From JAWLCA01 sp050485905 (GTDB lineage Bacteria; Pseudomonadota; Alphaproteobacteria; Rhodobacterales; Rhodobacteraceae): a stretch of DNA of 41,887 bases. Of this stretch, positions 31,942 to 40,698 are shown piece by piece. Under the pieces are notes generated by a model that was given only the letters and a program-made list of their open reading frames with translations, searched no databases and had not been told where the DNA came from. The stretch is from contig JBJHCH010000016.1 in assembly GCA_050485905.1 (NCBI GenBank), positions 1-41,887 on the forward strand. The letters run 5' to 3'. The position numbers were made by a program, and so were the translations under genes. Each line of letters starts with the position of its first letter. Within the stretch, counting starts at the first letter, position 1.

Positions 31942-32991
31942 ATGAGACTTCATGCAATGCTGGCCGCCGCGGCCCTGGGGCTGATGCTGTCAGGAACGGC
32001 GCAGGGATCGACGCTCAACACGATTGATGGCGCGGCGCCGATCGTCATCGCGCACCGTGGCGCACCCGGCTATCTGCCGGAACATACGCTGGGCGGCTAC
32101 GAGCTGGCGATCCAGCTTGGCGCGGAATACATCGAACCGGATCTTCTGCTGACCAGCGACGGCCATCTGGTGGCGATGCACGACACCACGCTGATCCGCA
32201 CCACCAACGTGCAGGAGCTGTTCCCCGGCCGCCCGAGCTATGCGATCAACCAGTTCACGCTGGAGGAGATCAAGCAACTGACGGTGATTCCGGTCGGCCC
32301 GCAGGCCGGCAACGAGTATCCGGGCTTCACCCCCAGCATGCCGGATCCCTACAAGATCCCGACCTTTCAGGAAGTGCTGACCTTCCTGAACGACTACAAC
32401 GCCGCGAATGGCACCGATATCGGGATCTACCCGGAAGCCAAGAACCCCAACAGCACCTCGATGAACACGCAGATCATCGATCAGCTGCGCGATGCGGGAT
32501 ACAACTCGGCCGCCGACAAGGTGTTCATCCAGAGCTTCAACTTCACCGCCCTGCTGGAGATGGACCAGATCCAGGCGGATCGCGGCACCGACATGCAGCT
32601 GGTGATGCTGGGCGGCGTCAGCCTAGTCGGCGGCGAATACCGCGTCGGCGGCGTGAACCTGTCGGCGATTGCCGAGATCGCGCAGGGCGTCGGCGTGTCG
32701 AACAACAACAGCCTGACGCGCGAGTTCGTCGAGGCGGCGCACGGGCTTGGCCTGCTGGTCCATGCCTACACGCTGCGCCCCCTGACGCAGGAGCAGTCGG
32801 ACGAACAGATGCTGCGGATGTTCGCGCTGGGCGTCGATGGCTTCTTCACCGACTACACCGACCGGTCGCTGGCCAGCCGCAACGCGCTGCTGCCGGATGA
32901 CGGCACCCTCGCCCCGATCCCGCTGCCTGCGGCGGGCTGGCTGCTGATTTCGGCGCTGGGTGGTCTTTTGTTGTACCGTCGCCGGGTGTAA
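31942..32991 (+). CDS. Secreted glycerophosphodiester phosphodiesterase with VPLPA-type C-terminal sorting signal
   Basis: A 349-residue GDPD-family TIM barrel that hydrolyses glycerophosphodiesters to glycerol-3-phosphate and an alcohol. Active-site residues are His38-Arg39 (AHRGAPGYLPEHT), Glu65, Asp67 (YIEPDLLL) and His80 (MHDTTL). An N-terminal signal peptide (about 1-22, cleavage at TAQG-S) directs export. The C-terminus IPLPAAGWLLISALGGLLLY followed by RRRV is a VPLPA-CTERM sorting signal, removed by an exosortase-type enzyme, so the protein is probably surface-displayed. The start at 31942 has GGAAGGA about 6 bases upstream; ATG 31924 is less likely. The preceding 270 bp contain TTAACTTGTAA but no clear promoter. 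Confidence 0.9.
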   Translation: MRLHAMLAAAALGLMLSGTAQGSTLNTIDGAAPIVIAHRGAPGYLPEHTLGGYELAIQLGAEYIEPDLLLTSDGHLVAMHDTTLIRTTNVQELFPGRPSYAINQFTLEEIKQLTVIPVGPQAGNEYPGFTPSMPDPYKIPTFQEVLTFLNDYNAANGTDIGIYPEAKNPNSTSMNTQIIDQLRDAGYNSAADKVFIQSFNFTALLEMDQIQADRGTDMQLVMLGGVSLVGGEYRVGGVNLSAIAEIAQGVGVSNNNSLTREFVEAAHGLGLLVHAYTLRPLTQEQSDEQMLRMFALGVDGFFTDYTDRSLASRNALLPDDGTLAPIPLPAAGWLLISALGGLLLYRRRV

Positions 32992-32999
32992 CGAGTTCG

Positions 33000-33024
33000 G
33001 GCGGGCGGCAGGTCGCCGCCCGCC
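33000..33024 (+). terminator. Hairpin after the GDPD gene
   Basis: A 10-bp perfect stem GGCGGGCGGC / GCCGCCCGCC with a 5-base loop, 9 bp after the GDPD stop and before the MFS RBS. No T-run. It could also reduce read-through into the MFS gene. Confidence 0.6.
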
Positions 33025-33042
33025 TACCCGCCGGAGCATGGC

Positions 33043-34284
33043 ATGGCAAAGGCCCCGCTGTTCACCCCTGTCCTGATCGGGGGATGTGTCATCATCATGC
33101 TCAGCTTCGCCGTCCGGGCGAGCTTTGGCGTCTTCCAGATCCCCATCGCCGAGGAATTCGGCTGGTTGCGAGCAGAGTTCAGCCTTGCCATCGCGATCCA
33201 GAACCTGGCCTGGGGTATCGGGCAACCGATCTTCGGCGCGCTGGCCGAACGCTTCGGCGACCGCCGCGCGATCATTGCGGGCGCCATTGTCTATGCGCTG
33301 GGGCTGACGCTGTCGGCCTATGCGGTGACGCCCGGCGCGCATCAGTGGCTTGAGATTCTGGTGGGATTCGGCATCGCCGGAACGGGCTTTGGCGTGATCC
33401 TTGCGGTCGTCGGGCGCGCGGCGTCGGACGACAACCGCTCCATGGCGCTGGGCATCGCCACTGCGGCGGGTTCCGCCGGGCAGGTGTTCGGTGCCCCGGC
33501 AGCGGAATGGCTGCTCACGATGATGCCCTGGCAGAATGTCTTTCTGATTTTTGCCGCCACGATCCTTGCCTCGCTGGTCGTGCTGCCGATCATGCGCAGC
33601 CCCGCGCCCGCCAGCCGCGCGGATCTGGAACAGACCATGGGTGCGGCGCTGACGCGCGCCTTCCGCGATCCCAGCTTCACGCTGATCTTCCTGGGCTTCT
33701 TTTCCTGCGGCTATCAGCTTGCCTTCGTCACCGCGCACTTCCCCGCCTTCGTGACCGAGATGTGCGGCCCCATCGACCCGAACGGGATGCTGGCCGGTAT
33801 CGGCATCACCACAACATCGGCGCTGGGCGCGGTAGCGATCTCGCTGATCGGGCTGGCGAACATCGCCGGCACCATCGCTGCCGGCTGGGCCGGCCGACGG
33901 TTCTCGCGCAAGTATCTGCTGGCGGGGATCTATACCGCGCGCACCGTGGTCGCGGCGGGGTTCATCCTGCTGCCGATCACGCCGGGGTCGGTGATCGTGT
34001 TCTCGGTGTTGATGGGGTCGCTATGGCTGGCCACGGTGCCGCTGACCAGCGGTCTGGTCGCGCATATCTACGGGCTGCGCTACATGGGCACGCTGTATGG
34101 CATCGTCTTCTTCAGCCATCAGTTGGGCTCGTTCGTGGGTGTCTGGCTGGGCGGGCGGATGTATGATGTGACCGGTGACTACACGATGGTCTGGTGGATC
34201 GGCGTCGCGGTCGGCGCGTTCTCGGCCATCGTGCATCTGCCGATCCGCGAGCGCCCGATGGATCTGCGCCCGATCGCGGCGTAA
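33043..34284 (+). CDS. MFS transporter, monocarboxylate/oxalate-formate type
   Basis: A 413-residue major-facilitator permease with about 12 hydrophobic segments, the first at VLIGGCVIIMLSFAVRASFG. The loop 2-3 motif region is GALAERFGDRRAIIAG. The N-terminal FGVFQIPIAEEFGW and the late motif MGTLYGIVFFSHQLGSFVG resemble carriers for organic acids in the monocarboxylate and oxalate/formate antiporter groups. The substrate cannot be told from sequence. GGAG lies 6 bases before the ATG. It is downstream of the GDPD hairpin and upstream of an unrecognised gene. Confidence 0.88.
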   Translation: MAKAPLFTPVLIGGCVIIMLSFAVRASFGVFQIPIAEEFGWLRAEFSLAIAIQNLAWGIGQPIFGALAERFGDRRAIIAGAIVYALGLTLSAYAVTPGAHQWLEILVGFGIAGTGFGVILAVVGRAASDDNRSMALGIATAAGSAGQVFGAPAAEWLLTMMPWQNVFLIFAATILASLVVLPIMRSPAPASRADLEQTMGAALTRAFRDPSFTLIFLGFFSCGYQLAFVTAHFPAFVTEMCGPIDPNGMLAGIGITTTSALGAVAISLIGLANIAGTIAAGWAGRRFSRKYLLAGIYTARTVVAAGFILLPITPGSVIVFSVLMGSLWLATVPLTSGLVAHIYGLRYMGTLYGIVFFSHQLGSFVGVWLGGRMYDVTGDYTMVWWIGVAVGAFSAIVHLPIRERPMDLRPIAA

Positions 34285-34358
34285 CCACACTGCGAGATTT
34301 CGGTTGACCGATGCCCCGGCGAGGAGAACACTTCGCTACTGGCACCGGGGGCGCACCG

Positions 34359-35069
34359 ATGAAGGAATTCCCGACAGAAGGCGACGAGCTCAAGAAGCTG
34401 CTCAAGTTCGCGCGCAAGATTCCGCTGAACTTTGGCTACAACCCCGGCACCACCGACGACGCCGACCAGTTCCTTGCGCTGCACAAGCGCAAGGCGCCCG
34501 AGGTGCTCGGCCGCATCGCCTTGCACGACGGGGCCGGGACGAAATCCGCCTTTGGCACGCTTTCAGTCAACGGCAACATCGTGGCGCTGCACTGCGAACG
34601 CGAGCTCCCGCAACTGGCAAAGCGGGTGAAGAAGCTGCTGCGGCTGAACAAGATGAATCTGAACGTGCAGATACTGGACAAGTCCGGCACGGTGATCGAC
34701 TCGGTCATCGAGGATATCGAACCTGACCCGGCTCTGGACGACGATACCGACAATACAGAAACGACCGAAGACGATGCGGCCGAAAGCACGAGCATGCCCG
34801 CCGCCGAGCCCGCGGCGGCGGCACCCGCCGCAGCGGCACCGTCGGCCGGCGGACAGGATGCCAGGGATCTGGCGGTGCGGCTGCGCTCTCTGCAATCCGG
34901 ACTTCAGGCCGCGCCCGGCCCGGCGGCGGCCAAGCTCGAACGGGCCTTCACGGCTGCCGTGGGGCTGGTGCGGGCCGGAGATCTGGAAAAGGCCGCGAGC
35001 ATGGTCGCCATGATCGAGACGACACTGGCCCGCGTCGCGCCGGGCGCGACAACCGACGCAGCATCCTGA
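34359..35069 (+). CDS. Unrecognised protein with helical C-terminal module
   Basis: I do not recognise this 236-residue protein. It has no signal peptide or membrane segment. Residues 1-125 form a mixed, basic domain (DELKKLLKFARKIPLNFGYN, AKRVKKLLRLNKMNLNVQIL). Residues about 126-150 are very acidic (DDDTDNTETTEDDAAES), followed by an Ala/Pro/Gly linker (150-172). Residues about 175-232 form a helical module (ARDLAVRLRSLQSGLQA, AASMVAMIETTLARVA). The domain layout suggests a cytosolic adaptor or a secreted-effector-like protein, but that is inference. The ATG at 34359 is preferred because the frame upstream lacks coding character; no strong RBS is seen. It stands alone between the MFS gene and the urt operon. 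Confidence 0.6.
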   Translation: MKEFPTEGDELKKLLKFARKIPLNFGYNPGTTDDADQFLALHKRKAPEVLGRIALHDGAGTKSAFGTLSVNGNIVALHCERELPQLAKRVKKLLRLNKMNLNVQILDKSGTVIDSVIEDIEPDPALDDDTDNTETTEDDAAESTSMPAAEPAAAAPAAAAPSAGGQDARDLAVRLRSLQSGLQAAPGPAAAKLERAFTAAVGLVRAGDLEKAASMVAMIETTLARVAPGATTDAAS

Positions 35070-35429
35070 CCCGGCAAAACCTGCGCGATTGCCCGGCACC
35101 GCCCTGGAATTAGGCGGCTCTGCCTGAGTCGGCCCAGTTAACGTCTTGCTCATCCCTGTGGTGCCGCGAAACGTGGCGCGATGCAACGAACTGACCAAAG
35201 TTTGGGCGTTCCGCATCATCCCGCCCCGCCTCGCCCCGCGCCTGATTGCTGCGCTGCGGAAACGATGCTCGCCTAGCTGCACGGTGACGTTGCGTCGCCG
35301 GATGGGATGTGCGGCGGCGCGCGATGTGGAAGTCCGGCACCGCCGCACGGGTGCAACCTTTGGCTGCCGCGCCAGACTAGGGGCCTGAACCCGCAAAGGG
35401 AAGCCCCGGCGCTAGGAGGGATAACGGAC
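35070..35429. other. Gene-free interval upstream of urtA
   Basis: A 360-bp stretch with no coding frame that has an RBS. The last 20 bp hold a strong RBS (AGGAGGG) for urtA. I looked for a sigma-54 promoter (GG-N10-GC spacing) expected for a nitrogen-regulated operon and did not find a convincing one. The long leader could hold promoter and operator sites for urt, or a small RNA. Confidence 0.6.
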
Positions 35430-36707
35430 ATGGGGATGAAGTATCTACTGACCGGCTCGGCGATGCTCGCGCTGGTCGCCGGCACTGCAGCGGCCGAGGA
35501 CCCGATCAGGGTCGGCGTGCTGCATTCGCTGTCGGGCACGATGGCGATTTCCGAGACGACGCTGAAGGACACGATGGAAATGCTGATCGAGCAGCAGAAC
35601 GCCAAGGGCGGCGTTCTGGGCCGGCCACTGGAGGCGGTGGTGGTCGATCCGGCATCCGACTGGCCGATGTTCGCCGAACGGGCGCGCGAGTTGATCACGG
35701 TGCAGAACGTGGATGTGATCTTCTGCTGCTGGACAAGTGTCAGCCGCAAGGCGGTGCTGCCGGTGATCGAGGAGTTGAACGCGCTGGTGTTCTATCCGGT
35801 GCAATACGAGGGCGAGGAATCCAGCCGCAACGTCTTCTACACCGGCGCCGCGCCGAACCAGCAGGCGATCCCGGCGACGGACTATTTCCTCGAGGAACTG
35901 GGCGTCGAGAAATTCGCGCTGCTGGGCACCGACTATGTCTATCCGCGCACGACGAACAACATCCTGCAAAGCTATCTGATCGCGCAGGGGATCCCGGAGT
36001 CGGACATCTTCGTCAACTACACACCCTTTGGCCATTCCGACTGGTCGCGCATCGTGGCCGACGTCGTGGCTCTCGGCGCCGATGGCAAGAAAGTGGGCGT
36101 GATCTCCACCATCAACGGCGATGCGAACATCGGTTTCTACAAGGAACTGGCCGCCGCGGGCATCTCGGCCGATGATATCCCCGTCGTCGCCTTCTCGGTC
36201 GGTGAGGAAGAGCTTTCGGGCCTCGACACGACAGAGCTTGAGGGGCATCTGGCGGCCTGGAACTACTTCATGTCTGCCGACACGCCCGAAAACGCCGCCT
36301 TCATCGAGGCTTGGCACGCCTTCATCGGCGATACGAACAGGGTGACCAACGACCCGATGGAGGCGCATTACATCGGCTTCAACATGTGGGTGAACGCGGT
36401 CGAGCAGGCCGGCACGACCGAGGTCGATGCGGTCCGCGAAGCGATGTGGGGTCAGGAAGTCCCGAACCTTACCGGCGGCACAGCAACGATGCTGCCGAAC
36501 CATCACCTGACCAAGCCCGTGCTGATCGGCGAGATCCGCAGCGATGGCCAGTTCGACATCATAAGCCAGACAGAGCCGGTGCCGGGCGATGCCTGGACCG
36601 ACTACCTGCCGGAGTCGGCGGTGCTGGAAGCAGACTGGCAGACGCTTGGCTGCGGCATGTACAACACCGAGACGCAGACCTGCGTGCAGATGCAGTCGAA
36701 CTACTGA
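35430..36707 (+). CDS. urtA: UrtA, urea ABC transporter substrate-binding protein
   Basis: Periplasmic binding protein of 425 residues that captures urea. The signal peptide is about 1-22 (cleavage TAAA-ED). It is of the Leu/Ile/Val-binding-protein type, with the UrtA/FmdD-specific segments VGVLHSLSGTMAISE, FYPVQYEGEESSRNVFYTG and FALLGTDYVYPRTTNNIL. The ATG at 35430 has AGGAGGG 9 bases upstream; an ATG two codons later is equally compatible. A stem-loop separates it from urtB. In other bacteria urt operons are nitrogen-controlled and near urease; no urease gene is in this window. Confidence 0.95.
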   Translation: MGMKYLLTGSAMLALVAGTAAAEDPIRVGVLHSLSGTMAISETTLKDTMEMLIEQQNAKGGVLGRPLEAVVVDPASDWPMFAERARELITVQNVDVIFCCWTSVSRKAVLPVIEELNALVFYPVQYEGEESSRNVFYTGAAPNQQAIPATDYFLEELGVEKFALLGTDYVYPRTTNNILQSYLIAQGIPESDIFVNYTPFGHSDWSRIVADVVALGADGKKVGVISTINGDANIGFYKELAAAGISADDIPVVAFSVGEEELSGLDTTELEGHLAAWNYFMSADTPENAAFIEAWHAFIGDTNRVTNDPMEAHYIGFNMWVNAVEQAGTTEVDAVREAMWGQEVPNLTGGTATMLPNHHLTKPVLIGEIRSDGQFDIISQTEPVPGDAWTDYLPESAVLEADWQTLGCGMYNTETQTCVQMQSNY

Positions 36708-36716
36708 CAGGATGCC

Positions 36717-36737
36717 GGGGGGCCGGTCCGGCCCCCC
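36717..36737 (+). terminator. Intercistronic hairpin between urtA and urtB
   Basis: The arms GGGGGGCC and GGCCCCCC enclose a 5-base loop, 9 bp past the urtA stop. There is no T-run. It probably stabilises the urtA message or attenuates transcription so that more binding protein than permease is made. Confidence 0.7.
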
Positions 36738-36753
36738 GCACAATTCCCGGATC

Positions 36754-38697
36754 ATGAAAATCATGCCGATCCTTCTTCTGGCGCTGGCGCTGCTCATGCC
36801 CCTTGCCGCCATGGCTCAGCCACAGACGCTGGCCGACCTGCTTGCCGAGAGTCGCGAGACGCTGGAACGACCGCAGCGCGCGAGCGTCGGCCCGCTGCTC
36901 GACGCGATCGTCGAGACGGGAGATGCGAACGCGCCGGCGCTGCTGGAAGCCTGGGCCGACCGGCGGCTGTACCTGCGCAAGACGGATGGCGCGGCCTTCA
37001 TCGGGCGGGGATCGGACCCGCTGCAACTGACCGACGCCGCTACCGGCGCGGATGCCGGGACTGCACCTTCCGCAGATTTCGATCAACTGCGCCCCGGCGG
37101 CGGCGTGCGGTCGGCGATCGCTAGCGCGCTGGTGCAATTCCAGCTTTCCGATCCCGACGCCAGCCGCCGCGCCGCCGCGCTGACAGCCATTGCGCGCAGC
37201 CCCGATGCGGACCAGTTGGACGCGCTGCGCGAGGCGCTGGACGATCCGGACCCGTCGCTGGCCGCGCGCAAACAGCGGCTGGAACGCGTGCTGACGATCC
37301 GCTTCGACCGCGACCCGGCGGCGCGCATCGCAGCGATCGAGGGGTTCGGCCCCGACACCGGGCTTGACCTGCGCGGCGCGCTGAACCCGCTGGTCGCCAC
37401 GCGCCGGGTCGTCACCGACGGGGCGGAACCGCCGGGCAACATCGCCGCGCGGTTGCAGATCGGCAGCGACCTGACGCCCGAGGAAGCATATGACATGCTG
37501 GTTCAGGCAGGCAGCGCCCCGCCACTGCTGGAGGCCACCGACCAGCGCCGGTCGCTGGCCGAGAACGTGGAGAACGGTGCTGTCGCCGGTATTCCACTGC
37601 ACCAGTTGAACACCCAAGCCGCCCGCGACCGCGCCTATGAGACGCTGGAGGCCCAGGGTCGCGTTCCAGCAGCGGCCACCGCCGCAGAAGTTTCCGCCGC
37701 GCTCGACGCCCATGCCTTCTGGGAGGTCTATGCCGAACCGAATCCGGAAGTGACCGATGCCGCCCGCGCCGCGCTGGCCGGTATCGGCTTTCGCGTGCAG
37801 CTCATGCAACTGGCCGATCTGGCACTGGATGCGCTGTCGCTCGGCTCGATCTTCTTTCTGGCGGCCATCGGCCTTGCCATCACCTTTGGCGTGATGCGGG
37901 TGATCAACATGGCGCATGGCGATTTCATCATGCTGGGCGCCTATACCGGCTACGTCACCCAGACCTTCATTGCCAACCACACGCTGAGCATCGCCGTGGC
38001 GCTGCCGCTGGCCTTTGCGGTCACCTTTGCCGCTGGCGTGGCCATGGAGCGGCTCGTGATCCGGCATCTTTACCACCGCCCGCTGGAAACGCTGCTGGCG
38101 ACCTTCGGCATCTCCATCGCGCTGCAGCAGGTCATCAAGAACATCTTCGGCACCCAGGCCCGGCCGCTGACGGCGCCAAGCTGGCTGGACGGACAGCTTG
38201 CCTTCAACGACGTGGTGGCGATCTCGAACATCCGGGTCGCGATCTTCGTGATGGCGGTGATGTTCCTTTGCCTGACGCTATACGTCATGAACCGCACCCG
38301 GCTGGGGCTGGAGGTGCGGGCGGTGACCCAGAACCCCCGCATGGCGGCGTCGATGGGGATCGACCCCGACCGGATCAACATGCTGACCTTCGGCCTCGGT
38401 TCCGGCATCGCGGGGATCGCGGGCGTGGCCATCGGGCTGTTCGCCAAGGTCACGTCGGAACTGGGCAACGACTACATCGTGCAAAGCTTCATGACCGTGG
38501 TCGTGGGCGGTGTCGGCAACATCTGGGGCACGCTGCTGGGTGCCGGACTGATCGGATCGCTGCAGAAGGTGATCGAAAGCTTCAACCCGTCGAACACACT
38601 GGCCGCACAGACTTTCATGATCCTGTTCATCATCCTGTTCATACAGTTCCGGCCACGCGGGATCATCGCCCTTCGCGGTCGGGCGGCGGGGGACTGA
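36754..38697 (+). CDS. urtB: UrtB, urea ABC transporter permease with large N-terminal extension
   Basis: A 647-residue permease. Residues 1-22 look like a signal peptide (LLLALALLMPLAAMAQ). Residues about 23-340 form a mostly helical, Ala/Arg/Asp-rich periplasmic domain with HEAT-like pairs (SRRAAALTAIARSPDADQLD). Residues 350-647 are the LivH-type permease, with the first helices at SLGSIFFLAAIGLAITFGVM and VAIGLFAKVTSELGNDYIVQ near the cytoplasmic coupling region. Other UrtB proteins also carry an extension. The ATG at 36754 follows the intercistronic hairpin, and urtC starts 4 bp after the stop. Confidence 0.93.
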   Translation: MKIMPILLLALALLMPLAAMAQPQTLADLLAESRETLERPQRASVGPLLDAIVETGDANAPALLEAWADRRLYLRKTDGAAFIGRGSDPLQLTDAATGADAGTAPSADFDQLRPGGGVRSAIASALVQFQLSDPDASRRAAALTAIARSPDADQLDALREALDDPDPSLAARKQRLERVLTIRFDRDPAARIAAIEGFGPDTGLDLRGALNPLVATRRVVTDGAEPPGNIAARLQIGSDLTPEEAYDMLVQAGSAPPLLEATDQRRSLAENVENGAVAGIPLHQLNTQAARDRAYETLEAQGRVPAAATAAEVSAALDAHAFWEVYAEPNPEVTDAARAALAGIGFRVQLMQLADLALDALSLGSIFFLAAIGLAITFGVMRVINMAHGDFIMLGAYTGYVTQTFIANHTLSIAVALPLAFAVTFAAGVAMERLVIRHLYHRPLETLLATFGISIALQQVIKNIFGTQARPLTAPSWLDGQLAFNDVVAISNIRVAIFVMAVMFLCLTLYVMNRTRLGLEVRAVTQNPRMAASMGIDPDRINMLTFGLGSGIAGIAGVAIGLFAKVTSELGNDYIVQSFMTVVVGGVGNIWGTLLGAGLIGSLQKVIESFNPSNTLAAQTFMILFIILFIQFRPRGIIALRGRAAGD

Positions 38698-38701
38698 CGC
38701 C

Positions 38702-39952
38702 ATGAGTTATGCCGCAACCGACCACCGCCCCTTCGTGGTCCGCCACCCGCACGTGCTGGTGATGCTGCTGGCGCTGGCAGTTTTCACCCTGACCGTCACC
38801 GCACTGTCCGAGGCGTTCGGCACCGGCGCGATTTCCACCTCCTTCGTCAAGACGCTGGGCAAGACGCTCTGCCTCTGCCTCGTGGCGCTGGCAATGGATC
38901 TGCTGTGGGGCTACATGGGTGTGCTCAGCCTGGGTCACATGGCGTTCTTTGCGCTGGGCGGCTACATGATCGGCATGTGGCTGATGTATGCCCGGACCGA
39001 GGGCATCGTCATCGGCTCGATGTCGGGCGGCGTGCTGCCGCCAACGCCGGAAGAGGTGCAGGCGGGCGTCGCCACGCAGATCTTCGGCGTCGTGGGCTCG
39101 TCAGAACTACCGGCAATCTGGGCCTTCGCAGGCTCGCTACCCATCCAGCTTGCACTGGTCGTGCTGGTGCCAGGGCTGCTTGCGCTGGTCTTCGGCTGGC
39201 TGGCCTTCCGCAGCCGGGTCACGGGGGTCTACCTGTCGATCCTGACCCAGGCGGGTACTCTGGCTCTGGCGCTGTGGCTTTTCCAGAACGAAAGCGGGCT
39301 GCGCGGCAACAACGGGTTGTCGGGGCTGCAGAACCTGCCCGGCCTTGACCATGTGCCGCAGTCGGTGATCTCGATCTGGTTCCTCTGGGCCTCGGCCGCC
39401 GCATTGGCCATCGGCTATCTGGTCTGCGCGCTGATGGTGTCGGGAAAGTTCGGGTCGGTGATGCGCGCGATTCGCGACGACGAGGCGCGGGTGCGCTTCC
39501 TCGGCTACCCAGTGGAGGGTTACAAGCTTTTCATCTTCACCCTGACGGCGGTGATCGCCGCTATCGCAGGTGCGCTCTACTATCCGCAGGCGGGCATCAT
39601 CAATCCCGCCGAACTCGCCCCCATCGCGTCTATCTACTTGGCCGTCTGGGTCGCCATTGGCGGGCGCGGGCGGCTTTACGGCGCGGTGATCGGGGCGGCC
39701 TTCGTCTCGCTGCTGTCCTCGTGGTTCACCGGCGGGCAGGTGCCGACGGTGGATCTGGGCTTCGTCCGCATCGTCTGGGTGGACTGGTGGTCGGTGGTGC
39801 TGGGCCTGTCCTTCGTGCTGGTCACACTGTTCGCCCCGCGCGGCATCGGCGGGCTGGTCGATCTGCTGGCCCATCTGCGCCCGCCGCGCCGCCACGGCGC
39901 ACCGCTTGGCCCCGATCAGGGTGCCCTGCGCGAGAAGGAGGCCGAGGCGTGA
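38702..39952 (+). CDS. urtC: UrtC, urea ABC transporter permease
   Basis: A 416-residue LivM-type permease with about 9-10 hydrophobic segments (VMLLALAVFTLTVTAL, LCLVALAMDLLWGYMGVLSL, GYMIGMWLMY). The coupling-loop motif is VMRAIRDDEARVRFLGYPVEGYKL, typical of LivM/UrtC. A cytoplasmic tail is rich in Pro, His and Arg (LRPPRRHGAPLG). The start is 4 bp after urtB, and the stop overlaps the GTG start of urtD (GTGA). Confidence 0.94.
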   Translation: MSYAATDHRPFVVRHPHVLVMLLALAVFTLTVTALSEAFGTGAISTSFVKTLGKTLCLCLVALAMDLLWGYMGVLSLGHMAFFALGGYMIGMWLMYARTEGIVIGSMSGGVLPPTPEEVQAGVATQIFGVVGSSELPAIWAFAGSLPIQLALVVLVPGLLALVFGWLAFRSRVTGVYLSILTQAGTLALALWLFQNESGLRGNNGLSGLQNLPGLDHVPQSVISIWFLWASAAALAIGYLVCALMVSGKFGSVMRAIRDDEARVRFLGYPVEGYKLFIFTLTAVIAAIAGALYYPQAGIINPAELAPIASIYLAVWVAIGGRGRLYGAVIGAAFVSLLSSWFTGGQVPTVDLGFVRIVWVDWWSVVLGLSFVLVTLFAPRGIGGLVDLLAHLRPPRRHGAPLGPDQGALREKEAEA

Positions 39953-40695
39953 GTGGGGCGACACTGCTGGAGGTGTCGGGCGTGACGGTCAGCTTTGACG
40001 GGTTCCGTGCGCTCAACAACCTGACCTTCCGCATTGCCGAGGCCGAAATGCGCGCCGTGATCGGCCCCAACGGTGCCGGCAAGACGACCTTCATGGACGT
40101 CATCACCGGCAAGACCCGCCCCGACGCGGGATCGGTAAAATGGGGCGAAAAGGGCGTCTCGCTCCTGCGTATGTCCGAGGCGCAGATCGCGCAGGCGGGC
40201 GTAGGCCGCAAGTTCCAGCGCCCCACCGTGTTCGAGGATCAGACGGTGGCCGAGAACCTGATGATGGCGCTGCAGGCCCGACGCGGCCCGTTTCGGGTTC
40301 TGTTCTGGCGGCCGGCACAAACCCATCGAGAGCGCGTCGCAGAGCTTGCCGCCCGGATCGGGCTGGCCGATGTGCTGGAGCGAAGGTCAGGCGAGTTGAG
40401 CCATGGGCAGAAACAATGGCTGGAGATCGGCATGCTGCTGGCGCAGGAGCCCAAGCTGCTGCTGGTCGATGAACCGGCCGCCGGCATGACACTGGCAGAG
40501 CGCGAGGCGACGACGGAGATTCTGGTCGAGATCGCAAAGACCCGCGCGGTGGTGGTGGTGGAGCATGACATGGATTTCGTCCGCCGCCTCGATTGCCGGG
40601 TGACCGTCCTGCACGAGGGCGCGGTGCTGGCCGAGGGCAGCCTCGACCATGTCACCCGCAACCAGCAGGTCGTCGACGTGTATCTGGGGCGGTAG
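39949..40695 (+). CDS. urtD: UrtD, urea ABC transporter ATPase
   Basis: A 248-residue LivG-type ATP-binding subunit. Walker A is GPNGAGKTT (39-47), Q-loop GRKFQRPTVFE, signature LSHGQKQWLEIGMLL, Walker B LLLVDEP and H-loop VVVEHDMDFV. The GTG start at 39949 overlaps the urtC stop by 4 bp, implying translational coupling; no other start with an RBS is present. The signature serine is followed by His-Gly-Gln, as in other UrtD proteins. Confidence 0.95.
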   Translation: MSGATLLEVSGVTVSFDGFRALNNLTFRIAEAEMRAVIGPNGAGKTTFMDVITGKTRPDAGSVKWGEKGVSLLRMSEAQIAQAGVGRKFQRPTVFEDQTVAENLMMALQARRGPFRVLFWRPAQTHRERVAELAARIGLADVLERRSGELSHGQKQWLEIGMLLAQEPKLLLVDEPAAGMTLAEREATTEILVEIAKTRAVVVVEHDMDFVRRLDCRVTVLHEGAVLAEGSLDHVTRNQQVVDVYLGR

Positions 40696-40698
40696 GCG

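Noticed and set aside
35146..35388. Small plus-strand frame in the urtA leader
   Set aside because: No RBS, very Arg/Cys-rich random-looking sequence and no domain.
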